From Linanthus parryae (taxonomy: Eukaryota > Streptophyta > Magnoliopsida > Ericales > Polemoniaceae): a stretch of 64,000 bases of DNA. The stretch lies in the NCBI GenBank assembly GCA_023055425.1, contig JALGPY010000004.1, positions 58,055,718 to 58,119,717 of the forward strand, read 5' to 3'. Positions 34,958 through 47,592 of this stretch are shown in pieces (position 1 is the stretch's first letter; each line of letters starts with the position of its first letter). Position numbers and translations under genes: made by a program. The notes beneath the pieces were generated by a model that did no database searches, was not told the DNA's origin, and saw only the letters and a list, made by a program, of their open reading frames with translations.

Positions 34958-36383
34958 TTAGGAACCAATGCCACAATTTCTACTAAATTTATTTACACCA
35001 ACTTGTGTGTAGTATCTAATTGGGTTTCAAAAACTTTACTTTCATGCCTACAAAGTAGATGTAGTTTATAATATGTAATGGATTTGTTAATGTACAAGTA
35101 ACTAAATTTTAAAAAGGCTATAATAATTAGTCGTGTATAAACATTTTTGTTAATTTTAATAGAGTTTATATTGACACGTACCTATACTTTAAATAAGACT
35201 TTAATTACTATCAGTCATATACAAATATTTGCCTATTTTGATTATTTGTATTTCAATATTTTCTATTTTACCATGCGCATCTTCTCCCTCTTTACAAACC
35301 CCTCCGATAGTCGAACGAGTAGAGACGTTCAAAAGAAACCACTGTATTTAATGAGCCCTTTCGATTTGCACTGTCGCAATCATGGGTTCCCTCGACTTGA
35401 AGAACAACGTTGTCACCATAGAAGATAAGTCTTTTGAAGGTCCTCCTCTATCGCCTACTATCATATTTCAAACTTTTTGTTATTTTTTTTCTTTTGCGCT
35501 AATGTGTTGTACATGCTTATCAATAAGGCATTTTTTTAATTCAACGTCTTGCAAGCTCCCCGAATTTTATTTCGTCTGAATTTTATCTCTTTTTAGGTAA
35601 TCTATCTGGTATTTTTTAGGGAAAAAATTGTTGAATTTATATGTACATGAAGTGAATTTCTTTGTTATTTTCTTTTTATGCTAATATTGGATGTGTTAGT
35701 AATTCTAAAGCTCGTGTAGTTTGAGCTTATCATCAATTTCATATCTTCATCAACAGTAAACCATAATTCATCTTTAAGACTATTTCATTTTATTTTTTTC
35801 ATGCCTCGTCATTTACAGATACCCCTGCTCTATCGCTGCAACTAAATAAGGGTTGTCGATAAGTGGATAAATTGCCAAACATTTCAAATTTTCTGATTAG
35901 TTGAAATGCTAAACGTGTGATATCACGTAACTGTTTGTCAGGTTTAACTTCAAAGACATAAAGTATGTGGAATTTTGGTTTTAATGCTGGTTGTTCAATA
36001 ATATTTATCTTTTACAATTTCTTGAATTAGTTTGGGGCTTTCAATAAAAAAAAAATAGTAGGGAAGCGATGTCAATTTTTTTGTTTTACTAGACTTCAAC
36101 AAAGTTGTAATTTTCTTTTATTTCTATGCATTAATATATTTGCTTCTTAATTAGGTTAAAGAAGCTATGTTTCATAAATTTTCATTCCATGGATCTTCAC
36201 TCTCCATTTTTTGCAGTTTTAGCTCAATTATTGGAAATCTTTTTCAACTCATGTTATTCGACTATGTGAAGTTACTATTAAAACGTTTGTATTAGATAAA
36301 AAAATAAAATTTAGCCCTCACTTCAATTTGAAAGGGTCATTCTATCTCCGATTTGGATTAATCATGGGTTGATATTTTATTGT
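34958..36383. other. Sequence between CACTA and copy B
   Basis: AT-rich. At 35381 an ATG opens a short frame (MGSLDLKNNVVTIEDKSFEG) followed by intron-like T-rich sequence. It could be a first exon captured by the Helitron that ends at 37411, but I do not recognise it. Otherwise no feature. Confidence 0.35.
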
Positions 36384-37411
36384 TTCTTCTGTCTGAATTA
36401 TATCTTGTTACGTTCTAAGTTAGATCTATTCATTGCTCAGTTGACACTCGCCGCTAAAGTAACTTTGTAACTTTTAAGCTGTTTACATGGAGTCTTTACT
36501 CTCAATTTGAAGGTTTAGGTTAATGATTGGAATCCTTTTTTATTTAAGTTCTGTTATTAATGATTCAATTATACGAATATCTATAATAAGTTATGTCGTT
36601 TAATTTTTTTTAATTGTAAAAAATAACTTGCAAATGATTCTTTAACATTCAAATTTGTGGCAATGATGTTGTTTTTGACGATGTAAGAATTCATTCCATG
36701 CCTTATGTTGTGTTATTACATGTTCAAAAGATCTACTTAAGCTTGCGAACATTGTCCTTTCGACCTCCATTTTGAATTAATATTGACACTTAAACATTTT
36801 TTCATGTACCCTTTTTTTTAATCTGAAATTTTATTATTATATACTTCAAAAAAGTTGTGATTTCATGGAATATATTGTTTGTATGTGTTAATCATATATA
36901 GTGTTTGATGTTTTACAGTTAATAGATGTTTATGTTCATAAATTACAATGTGAATAATGTCCCATATGAACATTTTAGTTTCATAGCTATAGACGGGATT
37001 GCTTTGAAGGAATGAAACACTGATCTATTCTGAAAAGTGGAAGATTTACTTAAGCTTGCCGACATTGTCTTATACTAATGATGTTAGACTAAAAACATTT
37101 CTCAACAATCATTTAACAAACAAAAACTACGATAATAGTTGTATAATGTTGCATTTCGTTGAGTTTTACATGATTTTATTAATTTTTTTTTATTTATTTT
37201 TTTGAGAAAAGATTTTGTTCATTCTTTAACGAATGAGAAACCTCTATTAATATAGTTTTTTGACCGGTGAAGACTTATTATATTTTCCATCTACATTCAC
37301 AATTGATCACGACTTCTTAAAATTCTTAGACTATTCGTACAAGAATGTTGTTATGATGGTAATAAGTTCAGTTCCACGCTAACCTCGCGCTATGCGCGGG
37401 ACAACAACTAG
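36384..37411 (+). mobile_element. Helitron 3' part (copy B)
   Basis: Same terminus as in copy A: hairpin CGCGC-TAT-GCGCG, then CTAG at 37408-37411, then T. The 5' end should lie upstream of this point within or before 34958-36383 but was not recognised. The start given is only the limit of similarity to copy A. Confidence 0.55.
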
Positions 37412-38322
37412 TTATAATTTAATGGTAGAGATTAACTCAAAGTCTTTAAGACTGAGAAAATGTATACCAACATATTGTCAAATGATAGGTTTAGCACTTC
37501 AAATGAAACATTACATCCTTAAGAACCCAGGGTAAGACCATTCGAGAGAAAATTAAAATAACTAAAATTGTTACATGTCTAATGTAGAAATTGTAACATT
37601 TTTTCCTACACCGGCAAACATAGCAGATTAACCTGCCCATAGTCCCCTTTCATTGAGCAGAACGTGAAGTTCCTTCCCCAGGTCTTGTTGCTCTTTGACT
37701 GCTGGCTACCTCCATCCCAGATGGCTCACTATTGAGATGCGTTCCATCCAAAGTTTCATCTACAGTCAAATCATTCATGGATCACTCGTGCAATAGTGGT
37801 TGCTTTGACCTGGCACAAATTCTCTTAGCTGCATATTATAGTGGCAAAAAGCATGATCCTTCAACATTTTTTGATTGATCTTATCGCTCGTGTCACTCAA
37901 AAATTTCTCAGCTAAGCTTTTATTTAGATTATACTTGGATGCTCCGTCACATGTCTGGCTCAGAATTTGATAGCAAAACTTTGTAGTTCGGGGCATTCTT
38001 TGGAGTAACAAGACAACCAGTGAACTGCAAAAAAACCGACATACAATACAATTTTCCGAATTAGTGCCAGTTTAGCAAATATCCAGTAAACATCACGCAC
38101 TATTTTTCATAAAATGAATGAATATAGGAAATCATTTTTATATCTCTACAGTGAGCTGAAATTTTAGAAGCTGTTATCGATATTCCAAGGACGAACTCAT
38201 GTTTCCTTGTTAATAGCATTTTTTTTTCAAGTTTATAATGGCTCGTTGAAATATATTCTTTTCCAAGCTTATATCTGTTCTGGTAATATTTTTTATTTTT
38301 TATTTTTTTTGGATCTGAACTA

Positions 38323-38331
38323 AATAATTAC
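38323..38331. other. Empty MULE insertion site
   Basis: A single AATAATTAC in uninterrupted flanking sequence (GGATCTGAACT before, ATGTACTGAATC after). It corresponds to the two copies flanking the MULE in copy A, and shows the pre-insertion state. Confidence 0.93.
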
Positions 38332-39252
38332 ATGTACTGAATCTTCACATAACACATAAGCAAACACAAGGAGGTTAGGTGCCCGACAAAAAAAAGAACG
38401 AGGTAAAGTAAATGACCAGACAAGATCTAACTTCAACAACCGGGGGTTACAACTTCAACAAATAAACTATTCGAAAGCCGCAAAATTTATTATCCAGTTA
38501 AAGTGCAATATTTATATTATGAGAAGGCATAATATTCATTACCTGAAGAAATAATCCGAGACTGTTGAATTGCATGTTCATGGCCGAAGGTCCCCTTTCC
38601 TTTTTCATATAGATCAACTTGTATGTTGATCAACCGTTGAAGCTTCTTTTCCTTGACCATATGAGAAATGCAGAAATATAAATCATTCATAATTTCATCG
38701 GTAGGTTGAAAATCCGTTGAATAACGGTACAAAGGGTTCAGAAAAAATGCTGTTGAGTGAAGAGGGCTATGAAGGCAATTATTTCATTAGTCGTCAATTG
38801 CCTTCCAATAAGGCATAAATGCGACCTCCTCATTCTCGAATTCATCTCTGATGGTTTCCTTTAATTGATCCATAGTCTCGTATATAAACCCAATTGGTGG
38901 GTCAGCACATTCATGAATCAAATGTATGGCTTTTACCAAAGGAATGGTGGCCTTCAAACCCACAAGTGCTCCAGACCAGAAGGAAGCGTCCCTAACCATA
39001 TCGGCAATTCTTTTGCCATCATTACTGGAAGCCCAAACCGATGACCTCCACTCAGATGATGAAAACATCTTCTCCAAGTTCTTCTTCTTCAAAACGATGT
39101 TCTCTAGTGTGACGAAACTCATTGTTGACTTGATCGTAATAGTAGTAGGACTAATTTGTAATTAGTTTAGGACCAATTTGTAATTAGTGTTGTAAATTAC
39201 ATATTTAAAGGTCACTAATCAATAAAGAAGGCACGGAAGTTTTCTCCACCTT

Positions 39253-39817
39253 GTCGCAATACACGAGAGATAGACAACACTCACATTGTCGCAATACACG
39301 ACTGTAGCTTGAGGATGGGTGACACGAAGCTCAAGAAGTAAATTCCGGATCCAGCAGAGTTTGGAGACGGCGTTAGCAACACCGCGGTACTCAGCCTCAG
39401 CACTAGAACGAGATACCATGGCTGTCGCTTGGACGACCAACTCAGAAGATTGTCTCAATAGAAGACGCAGTAACCGGAAGTGGAGCGGCGCGTGTCCGGA
39501 CAACCAGCCCAATCGGCGTCAGTGTAGGCGGTGAGGGAATCAAGGGCAGAGGCAAAGAGCCGAAGACCGTACTCAAGTGCCCCACTGATGTAGCGCAAGA
39601 TGCGCTTCAGGGCATGAAAGTGCCGCTCACGGGGGTCATGTATGAAGAGACAAATCTGCTGAATAGCAAACTGGATGTCTGGTCGAGTGAACGTGAGGTA
39701 CTGTAAGGCCCCAGCAAGGCTGCGGTATAAGGTAGGATCAGCAACCGGTGGGCCAGATGTGGTTGTAAGTTTACTCCCTACCTCGACAGGGGTGGTAGTA
39801 GGCTTACAGGTCAAGAT
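39253..39817 (-). pseudogene. Inverted copy of Copia RNase H end
   Basis: On the minus strand it encodes the same CKPTTTPVEVGSKL ... DADWAGCPDTRRSTSGYCVFY ... SRSSAEAEYRGVANAV series as 40650-41165 on the plus strand, with a small frameshift near 39480. Together the arms form a foldback of over 500 bp around the RT region. Confidence 0.88.
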
Positions 39818-39885
39818 CCCGTCTCACTTTAGCAGTCCAGCCACCAGACCCCATCTCGCCCCTTCCCAAATCCCCCATCCTCGTC

Positions 39886-41386
39886 TTGTCAGATCCTCAC
39901 TGGAAAGCGGCCATGGATGATGAGTTTGGAGCTATGGTTCGGAACCACACGTGGGATCGGGTTCCTCGTCCGGAAGGGGCTAATTCTCTGCGCTCTATGT
40001 GGCTCTTTGGCCACAAGTTTCGCGCTGATGGCAGTCTGGAGCGCTATAAGGCGCGATTGGTAGCCAATGGGAAGTCCGAGATGGTTGGGATCGATTGTGA
40101 GGAGACTTTCAGCTCGGTTGTCAAACCGACCACCATCCGTACAGCTCTTAGCATTGCCGTCACGCGCTCTTGTCCTATCCGTCAGCTGGATGTCAAGAAC
40201 GCTATTCTACATGGTGATCTCTCTGAGACGGTATACATGCATCAGCCCCCTGGATACCGCGACACACGCCATTCTGACTACATTTTCCGGTTGCGCAAAT
40301 CCTTATATGGTCTGAAGCAGGCTCCTCGTGCTTGGTTTCAGCGATTTGCCACCATCCTCACACAGACTATCGGTTTCTCTGGTTTCTCATGTGATGAGTC
40401 TCTCTTCGTCTACAGTCGTGGCTCGGACATCTTCTACCTCTTGCTATATGTGGATGATATCGTCATCATTGGGTCGTATCCGGTTGTTTTGGATCAGATT
40501 GTCTCCCAGCTCTCTGGAGAGTTTTCTATGACTGACTTGGGCCATCTGCATCATTTTTTGGGCATCGTTGTCACTCGTGATTCGTCTGGCATGTTCCTGT
40601 CTCAGCATCAGTATGCGACCGACATTATTCGTCGTGCCTCCATGTCGACCTGTAAGCCTACTACCACCCCTGTCGAGGTAGGGAGTAAACTTACAGCCAC
40701 ATCTGGCCCACCGGTTGCTGATCCTACCTTATACCGCAGCCTTGCTGGGGCCTTACAGTACCTCACGTTCACTCGACCATACATCCAGTTTGCTGTTCAG
40801 CAGATTTGTCTCTTCATGCATGACCCCCGTGAGCCGCACTTTCATGCCCTGAAGCGCATCTTGCGCTACATCAGTGGGACACTTGAGTATGGTATTCGGC
40901 TCTCTGCCTCTTCCACTGATTCCCTCACCGCCAACACCGACGCCGATTGGGCTGGTTGTCCGGACACGCGCCGCTCCACTTCTGGTTACTGTGTCTTCTA
41001 TGGAGACAAGCGACAGGCCACGGTATCTCGTTCTAGTGCTGAGGCTGAGTACCGCGGTGTTGCTAACGCCGTCTCCGAACTCTGCTGGGTCCGCAATTTA
41101 CTTCTTCAGCTTTGTGTCACCCCGCCTCGAGCTACAGTCGTGTATTGCGACAATGTGAGTGCTCTATCTCTCTGGTAATCCTGTTCAGCATCAGCGCACT
41201 AAGCATGTTGAGATTGAGCTACACTTCGTCCGGGAGAAGGTTCGTTTGGGTCAGCTTCGCGTGTTGCACATTCCAGCCGATTACCTGTACGCCGGCATCT
41301 TCACCAAGGGTCTTCCTCGGCCCTTGTTCCAGCGCTTCCGTTCCAGTCTCAGTGTTGGCACGCCTACAGTTTCGACTGCGGGGGCG
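39886..41386 (+). pseudogene. Copia reverse transcriptase-RNase H fragment
   Basis: The open frame 39886-41178 begins inside the RT domain (DPHWKAAMDDEFGAM, as at the start of Copia RT). It continues through KARLVANGKSE, QLDVKNAILHGDL, LYGLKQAPRAW and the catalytic YVDDIVI. RNase H follows (DADWAGCPDTRRSTSGY, SSAEAEYRGV). A frameshift near 41160 moves the last part (GNPVQHQRTKHVEIELHFVREK, IFTKGLP) to another frame, ending at a stop just after the right LTR begins. It encodes no gag, protease or integrase, so it cannot act alone. Confidence 0.88.
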
Positions 41387-42298
41387 TAATAGAAGTAGGA
41401 CCAATTTGTAATTAGTTTAGGACCAATTTGTAATTAGTGTTGTAAATTACATATTGAAAGGTCACTAATCAATAAAGAAGGCACGGAAGTTTTCTCCACC
41501 TTTAGATCGTAGTTGACTTGACAAGCTCACCCGAACTTGTATGGCTCCTCATCAGCATTAAAACTCTTGGACGGGTGTAAATGAAATTTGTCAACATCTA
41601 TGCGTTGTTCAATATATTTTTGTTAAAATCCATTGCCCCTATGTTCTCCAACATGGTCTCCAGACAATGGGTTGAGTCGACTGTCCAAAAAATGGGCGGG
41701 TACTTTTCTGTAAGTAGTTTGCCCACAATTTTCATGATAGGAGATGTATCATTTGAGATAATTTCGACAACATTATCAGCCCCGACATCCTCAATGATTT
41801 CATCAAATATACGCATCAAGGCGTCAGAATCTCCAATTGCGGCTGAAATCCAATTGCGGCTGAAATATCGACTGACTTGAGATAGACTACTCCTTTGGGG
41901 CAATCCACTAAAACATTCATCAGTTGCTGCTCATTCTTGCCCCTCCACCCATCGATGAGAACACTGCAACCGCTGGTTTTCCATGAAGACTGAATATCCA
42001 TCACCAATATTTCCATCCGTATGAGCTCACTCTGGAGCCAGGGACCTCTTAAGCTTTCACCGGATGGAACAGACATATCATTTAGGTCCACACCAAGAAA
42101 AGGCCTAGCCATTCCCATAAGGCTGCTATTCCTTACATTGACTGAGTCAATACCAGTCCTGCACAAAAACGTCACCAATTTTCTATGGATTTCATCTAGA
42201 GGAATGCTTCGTATGGGACTTACAGATTGTTCAGGGTGATGTTGCTGAGCTTCCTCCATAATGTCGCAGAAATGTCCTGAGACTGAAATACTAACCAT

Positions 42299-43369
42299 AT
42301 TTAGTAAGAAGACTATTATTATGATTCAGGAGTAAGAGTAAGTATGAAATTAAAATATTAGGTTGGAACGACAAAATATTACTAAAACTTAGTTGTAGCT
42401 GAACAACTTGAACGAAACAATGATGTCATAAGTTATCGTGAAGCCTTTACAATGTGAAGCCGCAGCATAAGTGAGGTTTAGTTTGGTCATAGCCATTGAC
42501 TATCAGGTATAGGATGAGAGAGGGATATGGAGTGGTTCCGGACAACGCAACTGTCTTACAATTTATATTACTAGAAAAGGTAAAGCATTAGTTTTTCTTC
42601 CATGTGATTGGAAAGTAACATAATTTGCACAAAAGGGTGGGGAAACAAATTATTAAAAAGGAGACTGATGTTAAGGTGGAAAATGATATCACTGTCTACA
42701 TATGCGCAAAAGAAACATAATAAATATAATTACAGTGAAAATATAAACGATATATCTATCATCCGAAATGCAATCACTGTGTCATTTAAGAGAGCAACAT
42801 ATTTTAGGCTGAAAATTATGAATAATAACTTAATTTGGCAGAAAGAAAGTTAAACGAATTCCCTCCACAGTCAACAACCAATAGCTAAGACTCAATCAGG
42901 ATTTTTTTTTAATATTTTCCTACTAATCCAATATCTATCATTGATGGAAAAATAGTTTTATTTGCATATCAATGCAATGGTGAAATCAGAGAGCTATTAA
43001 TGTGGGTGTCTCTGTTTCCGAGAAAAGAATGAATGGAAATAAAAAAACCAAAAGAATTATTTTCGAACTCAATTGGATGAAGCTATAATTAGCTACCACT
43101 TAACGTGTGAGATGGAGACTTCTCTCTTCGATCAATCAAATTGATTGTTTTCAAACATGAAATCAACAATAGATTTGGGGATGCAGTTAAAACTTGTGAG
43201 TAAAAGCAGCTTAATTCAAAACTAGACTGGAATTGTGGATGTGTGGGCTAGAGGGAGAATGACGACCCAGTTGACAAGATCGGAAGAATTATGTTCAACC
43301 TCAATTAAAAGGCTCATGGAATGGAGATTTCTTCTTAGATCCATCCAGCAGATGATGAAAGAACAACAT
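42299..43369. other. Non-coding copy B sequence
   Basis: Collinear with 20340-21395 of copy A. AT-rich with no gene. Confidence 0.6.
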
Positions 43370-43719
43370 TGTTGAGGAGGTGCCTTGAATGTGTTGAATT
43401 AGTCAAAGGCGGTGGAATAATGAGGTAGCAATTGTTAGGAATTGTTTCCATATCAAAGATGGAAACTTATGGGCAGAAAATTTGTTTCCAATTTGGTTTT
43501 GGAAACCTTTGGCCTGTGGGTTTCCTCTAGGGTACTATATAAAGATGCTAGTAATCTATCTACTAGGTATGCAAAACATTGTAATTGTTCCTCTTAAGTG
43601 AATAAAGAGTGCTTTTTCGCCGTGGAGGTAGTTAGCAAATATTTTCCTAGCGAACCACGTAAAATATTCGTGTTCTTCTTTTTATTCGTTCTTTGTTCGT
43701 GAGGTGGTTTGTCATAACA
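43370..43719 (+). repeat. 5' LTR of the Tork-like Copia
   Basis: 350 bp, TG...CA ends. It contains TATATAAAGATG-type promoter-like sequence at about 43537 and AATAAA at about 43601. Confidence 0.92.
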
Positions 43720-43722
43720 AAG

Positions 43723-43736
43723 TGGTATCAGAGCCA
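43723..43736 (+). other. Primer-binding site (tRNA-iMet)
   Basis: TGGTATCAGAGCCA, three bases after the LTR, is complementary to the 3' end of plant initiator Met tRNA. Confidence 0.92.
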
Positions 43737-43860
43737 AGGTTGACGGTGTTTCAAGATCAAGGCGGAGCAAAGCTAGGGTTTCACAACTTGGTGAAATCAA
43801 AGCTAGGGTTTTGCGATCTAGGTGGAGCACGCGACTAGAGTTCAAGATCCACCAAGAACG

Positions 43861-45250
43861 ATGTCCGGATCGATGTTGAAGATCGACAGGTTCACAGGAG
43901 GGAACAGCTTCAGTCTGTGGAAGATAAAGATGGAGGCTTTGCTCAAATCGCAAGGCTTGTGGGCACCTTTGACCGCAGACAAGGGAGGCATGAATGTTGC
44001 ATCAGGGGAGTTCAAGGCAATGGAGGAGAAGGCACACGCAACGATTATGCTGTGCTTATCGGATGACGTAATCATCGAGATCGCAGATCATAAGGAAGCA
44101 GCGAAGCTCTGGCTCAAGTTGGAGAGTCTCTACATGACGAAGAGTCTCACTAGCAAGTTGATGCTAAATCAAAGGCTCTTCACCCTGCGGATGCTCGAAG
44201 GTACGGCTCTCAAGGACCATCTAGATCAATTGAACACAATTCTGTTAGATTTGCGTAATATTGGCGAGAAGGTGGAGGATGAGGATGCTGCACTTTTATT
44301 ATTGATCTCGTTACCTCCATCATATGAGAACTTCGTGCAGTCGTTCATTGTGAACAAGGACGACTTATCCCTAGAGGAGGTGAGATCGGCACTCCATGCT
44401 AGGGAACTGCGCCATAAGGGTGCAGGCACAGGTATAGAGGACCATGCTTCCGGACTGATGGCAACGGGGGGGGGAAGAAAGAAGGGTAAGAAGAACAAGA
44501 AGAAGCAGTTCTCAGGTTCTAAGTTACCCAAGGATGTATGTGCCTTTTGCAAGGAAAAGGGGTTCTGGAAGAGAGATTGCCCGAAACGAGGTCAACAGGG
44601 GCAGAATGGATCCGCAGTGGTAGCTGAACAAGGTAACTCATCTGAGGATGATTACGTTCTAATGGCGGATGTTGTCACGCACTCTCAGGATGCGTGGGTC
44701 CTTGATTCCGGAGCTTCATATCATATTTGCTCTAACAGGGAGCTATTCTCGACGTACAACCAAATAGATGGAGGGTCTGTCTACATGGAAAACGGAGCCG
44801 TCTGTAAGGTGATTGGGAGCGGCTCAGTTAGGTTGAAGATGAATGAAGGGAAGTTATGTACTTTAGAGCAAGTCAGGCATGTACCACTTATTAAGAAGAA
44901 TCTGATCTCCTTGAGTCTACTCGATAGCAAGGGATACAGTTTCAAAGGTGAAGGTGGAGATCTACAAGTCTGCAAGGGTTCTATGGTGATACTCAAGGGA
45001 GTCAAGAGCGGGACTTTGTACATGTTGCAACGTTCGACGATCACAGGTTCTGCTGGAGTTGTATCAGCCGAGATTAAGGAAGCTGATCTAACTAAGATGT
45101 GGCATATGAGGCTCGGTCATATGAGTGAACGTGGAATGCAGGAACTTCACAGGAAAGTCTATCTCACCGGGCATGCGCCCAAGAGCCTAGGGTTTGTGAG
45201 CACTGCGTGTATGGGAAGCTACAGCGTAGCAAGTTCCCTAAGGCGGTTCA
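43861..45250 (+). pseudogene. Copia gag-protease and start of integrase
   Basis: The ATG at 43861 (ATGTCCGGATCG) starts a frame with a UBN2-type gag (FTGGNSFSLWKIKMEALL; LWLKLESLYMTKSLTSKLML), then a zinc knuckle CAFCKEKGFWKRDC in which the usual His is Phe. The protease follows with WVLDSGASYHIC (catalytic DSG). The pre-integrase motif MWHMRLGHMSERGM comes next. The frame is lost by one base near 45195, just before CEHCVYGK. Gag packages RNA and the protease matures the polyprotein. The lost knuckle His would weaken RNA binding. Confidence 0.88.
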
Positions 45251-46253
45251 GAGGACGAAAGGTACTCTTGATTATATCAATTCGGATTGCTGGGGTCTAT
45301 CTCGAGTCGAGGCGATTGGCGAGTATAGGTATTTCCTAAGCATCATAGACGACTACTCAAGGATGACTTGGATATTCGTGATGAAGCACAAGAGTGAAGC
45401 CTTTGCAAGATTCAAGGAGTGGAAGACGCTAGTAGAGAATCAGGTGGGAAAGAAGGTGAAGAGGCTGCGCACGGACAACGGCTTAGAGTTTTGTTCATCA
45501 GAGTTTGATGGATTCTGCAAGGATCAGGGAATAGCACGCCATCGCACCGTTCGGCACACACCGCAGCAGAACGGTGTAGCCGAGAGAATGAATCAGACAC
45601 TTTTAGCGAAATCAAGGTGCATGCTTTCGAATGCAGGTCTTTCTATAGGTTTTTGCGGAGAGGCAGTTTCCATGGCATGCTATCTCATAAATCGGAGCCC
45701 GCACACAGGTATAGGATGCAAGATTCCTATGGAAGTCTGGAACGGTAATGCAGTGGATTACTCGAATTTGAGAGTATATGGTTGTGTTGCCTATTATCAC
45801 GTTGATGATGGGAAACTAGAACCAAGAGCTAAGAAGGGAGTATTCATGGGTTTCAGAACAGGTGTGAAGGGATACATGATATGGGCAAACAAAAAGATTA
45901 TACTTAGCAGAAGTGTAGTCTTTGATGAGTCTCATATGTTGAAAAAATCCATGGAGGTGGAGCTTGGGGATGAAAAGAAGAAGGTGGAGGGAGAGTCGGA
46001 TCCTATTGATCCTAAGGATTCCGAAATCCATACACCGCCGACGGAAGCCGAAGAGGAAGAAGCTGAAGAGTCTGATAGTGAGGATGCGTCTACACCAGAG
46101 GAACCGGTTCATCAAAGTATTGCTGAAGGAAGACCAAGGAGAGTCATAAAGCCTCCAGCGAGATACAGAGATGATGGTATGGTGGGATATGCATTACAGG
46201 TAGCGGAAGAGGTAGAGGACAAGCCATCCTCCTACAAGGCTGCCACGACCTAG
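45198..46253 (+). pseudogene. Copia integrase part
   Basis: The frame resumes with VYGKLQRSKFPKAV, then integrase acidic residues in SDCWG, RTDNGLEF and VAERMNQTL (D-D-E). The C-terminal domain includes VYGCVAYYHV, and an acidic linker follows. It ends with a stop at 46253 because a deletion joined SSYKAA directly to sequence before LEQLDVKTAFLH. Roughly the first 80-90 residues of RT are missing compared with the family. Confidence 0.87.
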
Positions 46254-47448
46254 ATCTTGAGCAATTGGATGTCAAGACAGCTTTCCTGCACAGAGAGTTG
46301 GAGGAGGAAATATACATGAGCCAACCGGAGGGGTACCAAGTTCCCGGAAGAGAGAACCACGTGTGCAAGCTGAAGAAATCTCTCTACGGACTTAAGCAGT
46401 CACCGAGGCAATGGTACAAGAGGTTTGACAGCTTCATGTTGAAGATTGGTAACCACAAGTGCGAGTATGCTTATTGCGTGTATCACAAAGAGTTGCATAG
46501 TGGATCACGTATTTACCTAGTTCTATATGTGGATGATATTTTGATTGCAACTCGAAATGTCAAGGACATTAGAGAAGTGAAGAGGTCCCTTAGTGCGGAA
46601 TTCGAGATGAAGGATCAGGGAGCTGCTCGGAAGATATTGGGAGTTGAGATCTATAGAGATAGGAAGAAGAAGAAGCTTTTCTTATCACAGCAGGGATACA
46701 TCAAGAAGATCTTTGCAAGATTCGGGATGTTATCAGCTAAAGCTATAGATACTCCTATGGCAACTAACAGCAAGCTAGGAATGTACACAGTTCAGATTGA
46801 GGAGGAGAAGGAGTACATGTCCAAGATTCCATATGCTAGTGCAGTTGGAAGCCTCATGTATGCTACGGTCTGTACTCGACCAGACATAGCATTCGCTGTT
46901 AGTGTGGTTAGTCGTTTCATGGCTCATCTGGGTAGGGACCATTGGCAGGCGGTGAAGCGGATATTCAGGTACCTTAAGGGTACATCAGACATTGGCCTAT
47001 GCTATGGGTCACGTGAAAACATCTTGGTAGCTGGTTTCTCGGATGCGTACTATGCAGGGGATATTGACAGTAGAAGATCAATGACAGGCTACGTATTTGC
47101 TCTTGGAGCATCTGTTGTGAGTTGGAAGGCGACGCTACAGCCGACGGTGACTTTGTCCACCACGGAGGCGGAGTATATGGCTCTAACGGAAGCAGCAAAC
47201 GAGGCAATTTGGCTTAAGGGAATGATCAATGATCTAGGGCTACTTCAAGATCAGGCGATAGTCTACTGTGATAGCTTGAGTGCGATTTGCTTGACTAAGG
47301 ACCAGGTTCATCATGAAAGGACCAAGCATATCGACGTCAGGTGATGAAGGTGGGGACTGCTGACAACCCCGCGGATATGTTCACCAAGCCGGTTCCCGAG
47401 AGCAAGTTCCAGCATTGTCTGGAATTGCTCAATATCTTGAGCCAGTGA
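46254..47448 (+). pseudogene. Copia reverse transcriptase-RNase H part
   Basis: The frame covers QLDVKTAFLH, LYGLKQSPRQWY, the catalytic YVDDILI, then RNase H with SDAYYAGDIDSRRSMTGY (usual DADWAG changed) and STTEAEYMAL, to KHIDVR. A short deletion then puts a stop at 47344; the remaining end (VGTADNPADMFTKPVPESKF) is in another frame. RT copies RNA into DNA. The missing RT N-terminus and the changed RNase H motif mean it is not functional. Confidence 0.87.
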
Positions 47449-47592
47449 GGCCCTTAGGGGACATGTCGGACCCGGTGGGGGTCCAGTGAGTCTCTGTGAC
47501 GAGAGACAATTGGGAGCGGAGAAGACGTAGCTTTGTTTACGAGAAGAGGAGCAGCTGCTGTTGAAAAGAGAATTCAAGTCAAGGTGGAGATT

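Larger units (their letters stand above)
39137..41504 (+). mobile_element. Rearranged short-LTR Copia element
   Basis: It is flanked by a 5-bp duplication GATCG (39132-39136 and 41505-41509); copy A has GATCG once. LTRs are only about 118 bp (39137-39252 and 41387-41504) and have TA...TA ends rather than TG...CA; the left one lacks its last two or three bases. Gag, protease and integrase are missing. The inside holds a forward RT-RNase H region and an inverted copy of the RNase H end next to the left LTR. It is non-autonomous. Confidence 0.87.
37775..42298 (-). pseudogene. hAT transposase gene (DUF659 type), copy B, split by a Copia
   Basis: Pieces on the minus strand: 42298-41598 (DUF659 core; SWKTSGCSVLIDGWRGKNEQ, PKGVVYLKSVDISAAIG), 39122-38787, 38732-38517 and the C-terminal dimerisation exon 38024-37775. 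A Copia element (39137-41504) sits inside the coding region. Further damage is a 17-bp tandem duplication of CCAATTGCGGCTGAAAT at about 41833-41866 and a one-base loss near 37968. Copy A keeps the reading at the 17-bp site but has its own stops, so the two copies decayed separately. Confidence 0.78.

Noticed and set aside
35382..35579. Short plus-strand ATG frame as a host gene
   Set aside because: Only about 20 plausible residues before T-rich sequence and no recognised protein; at most a captured exon.
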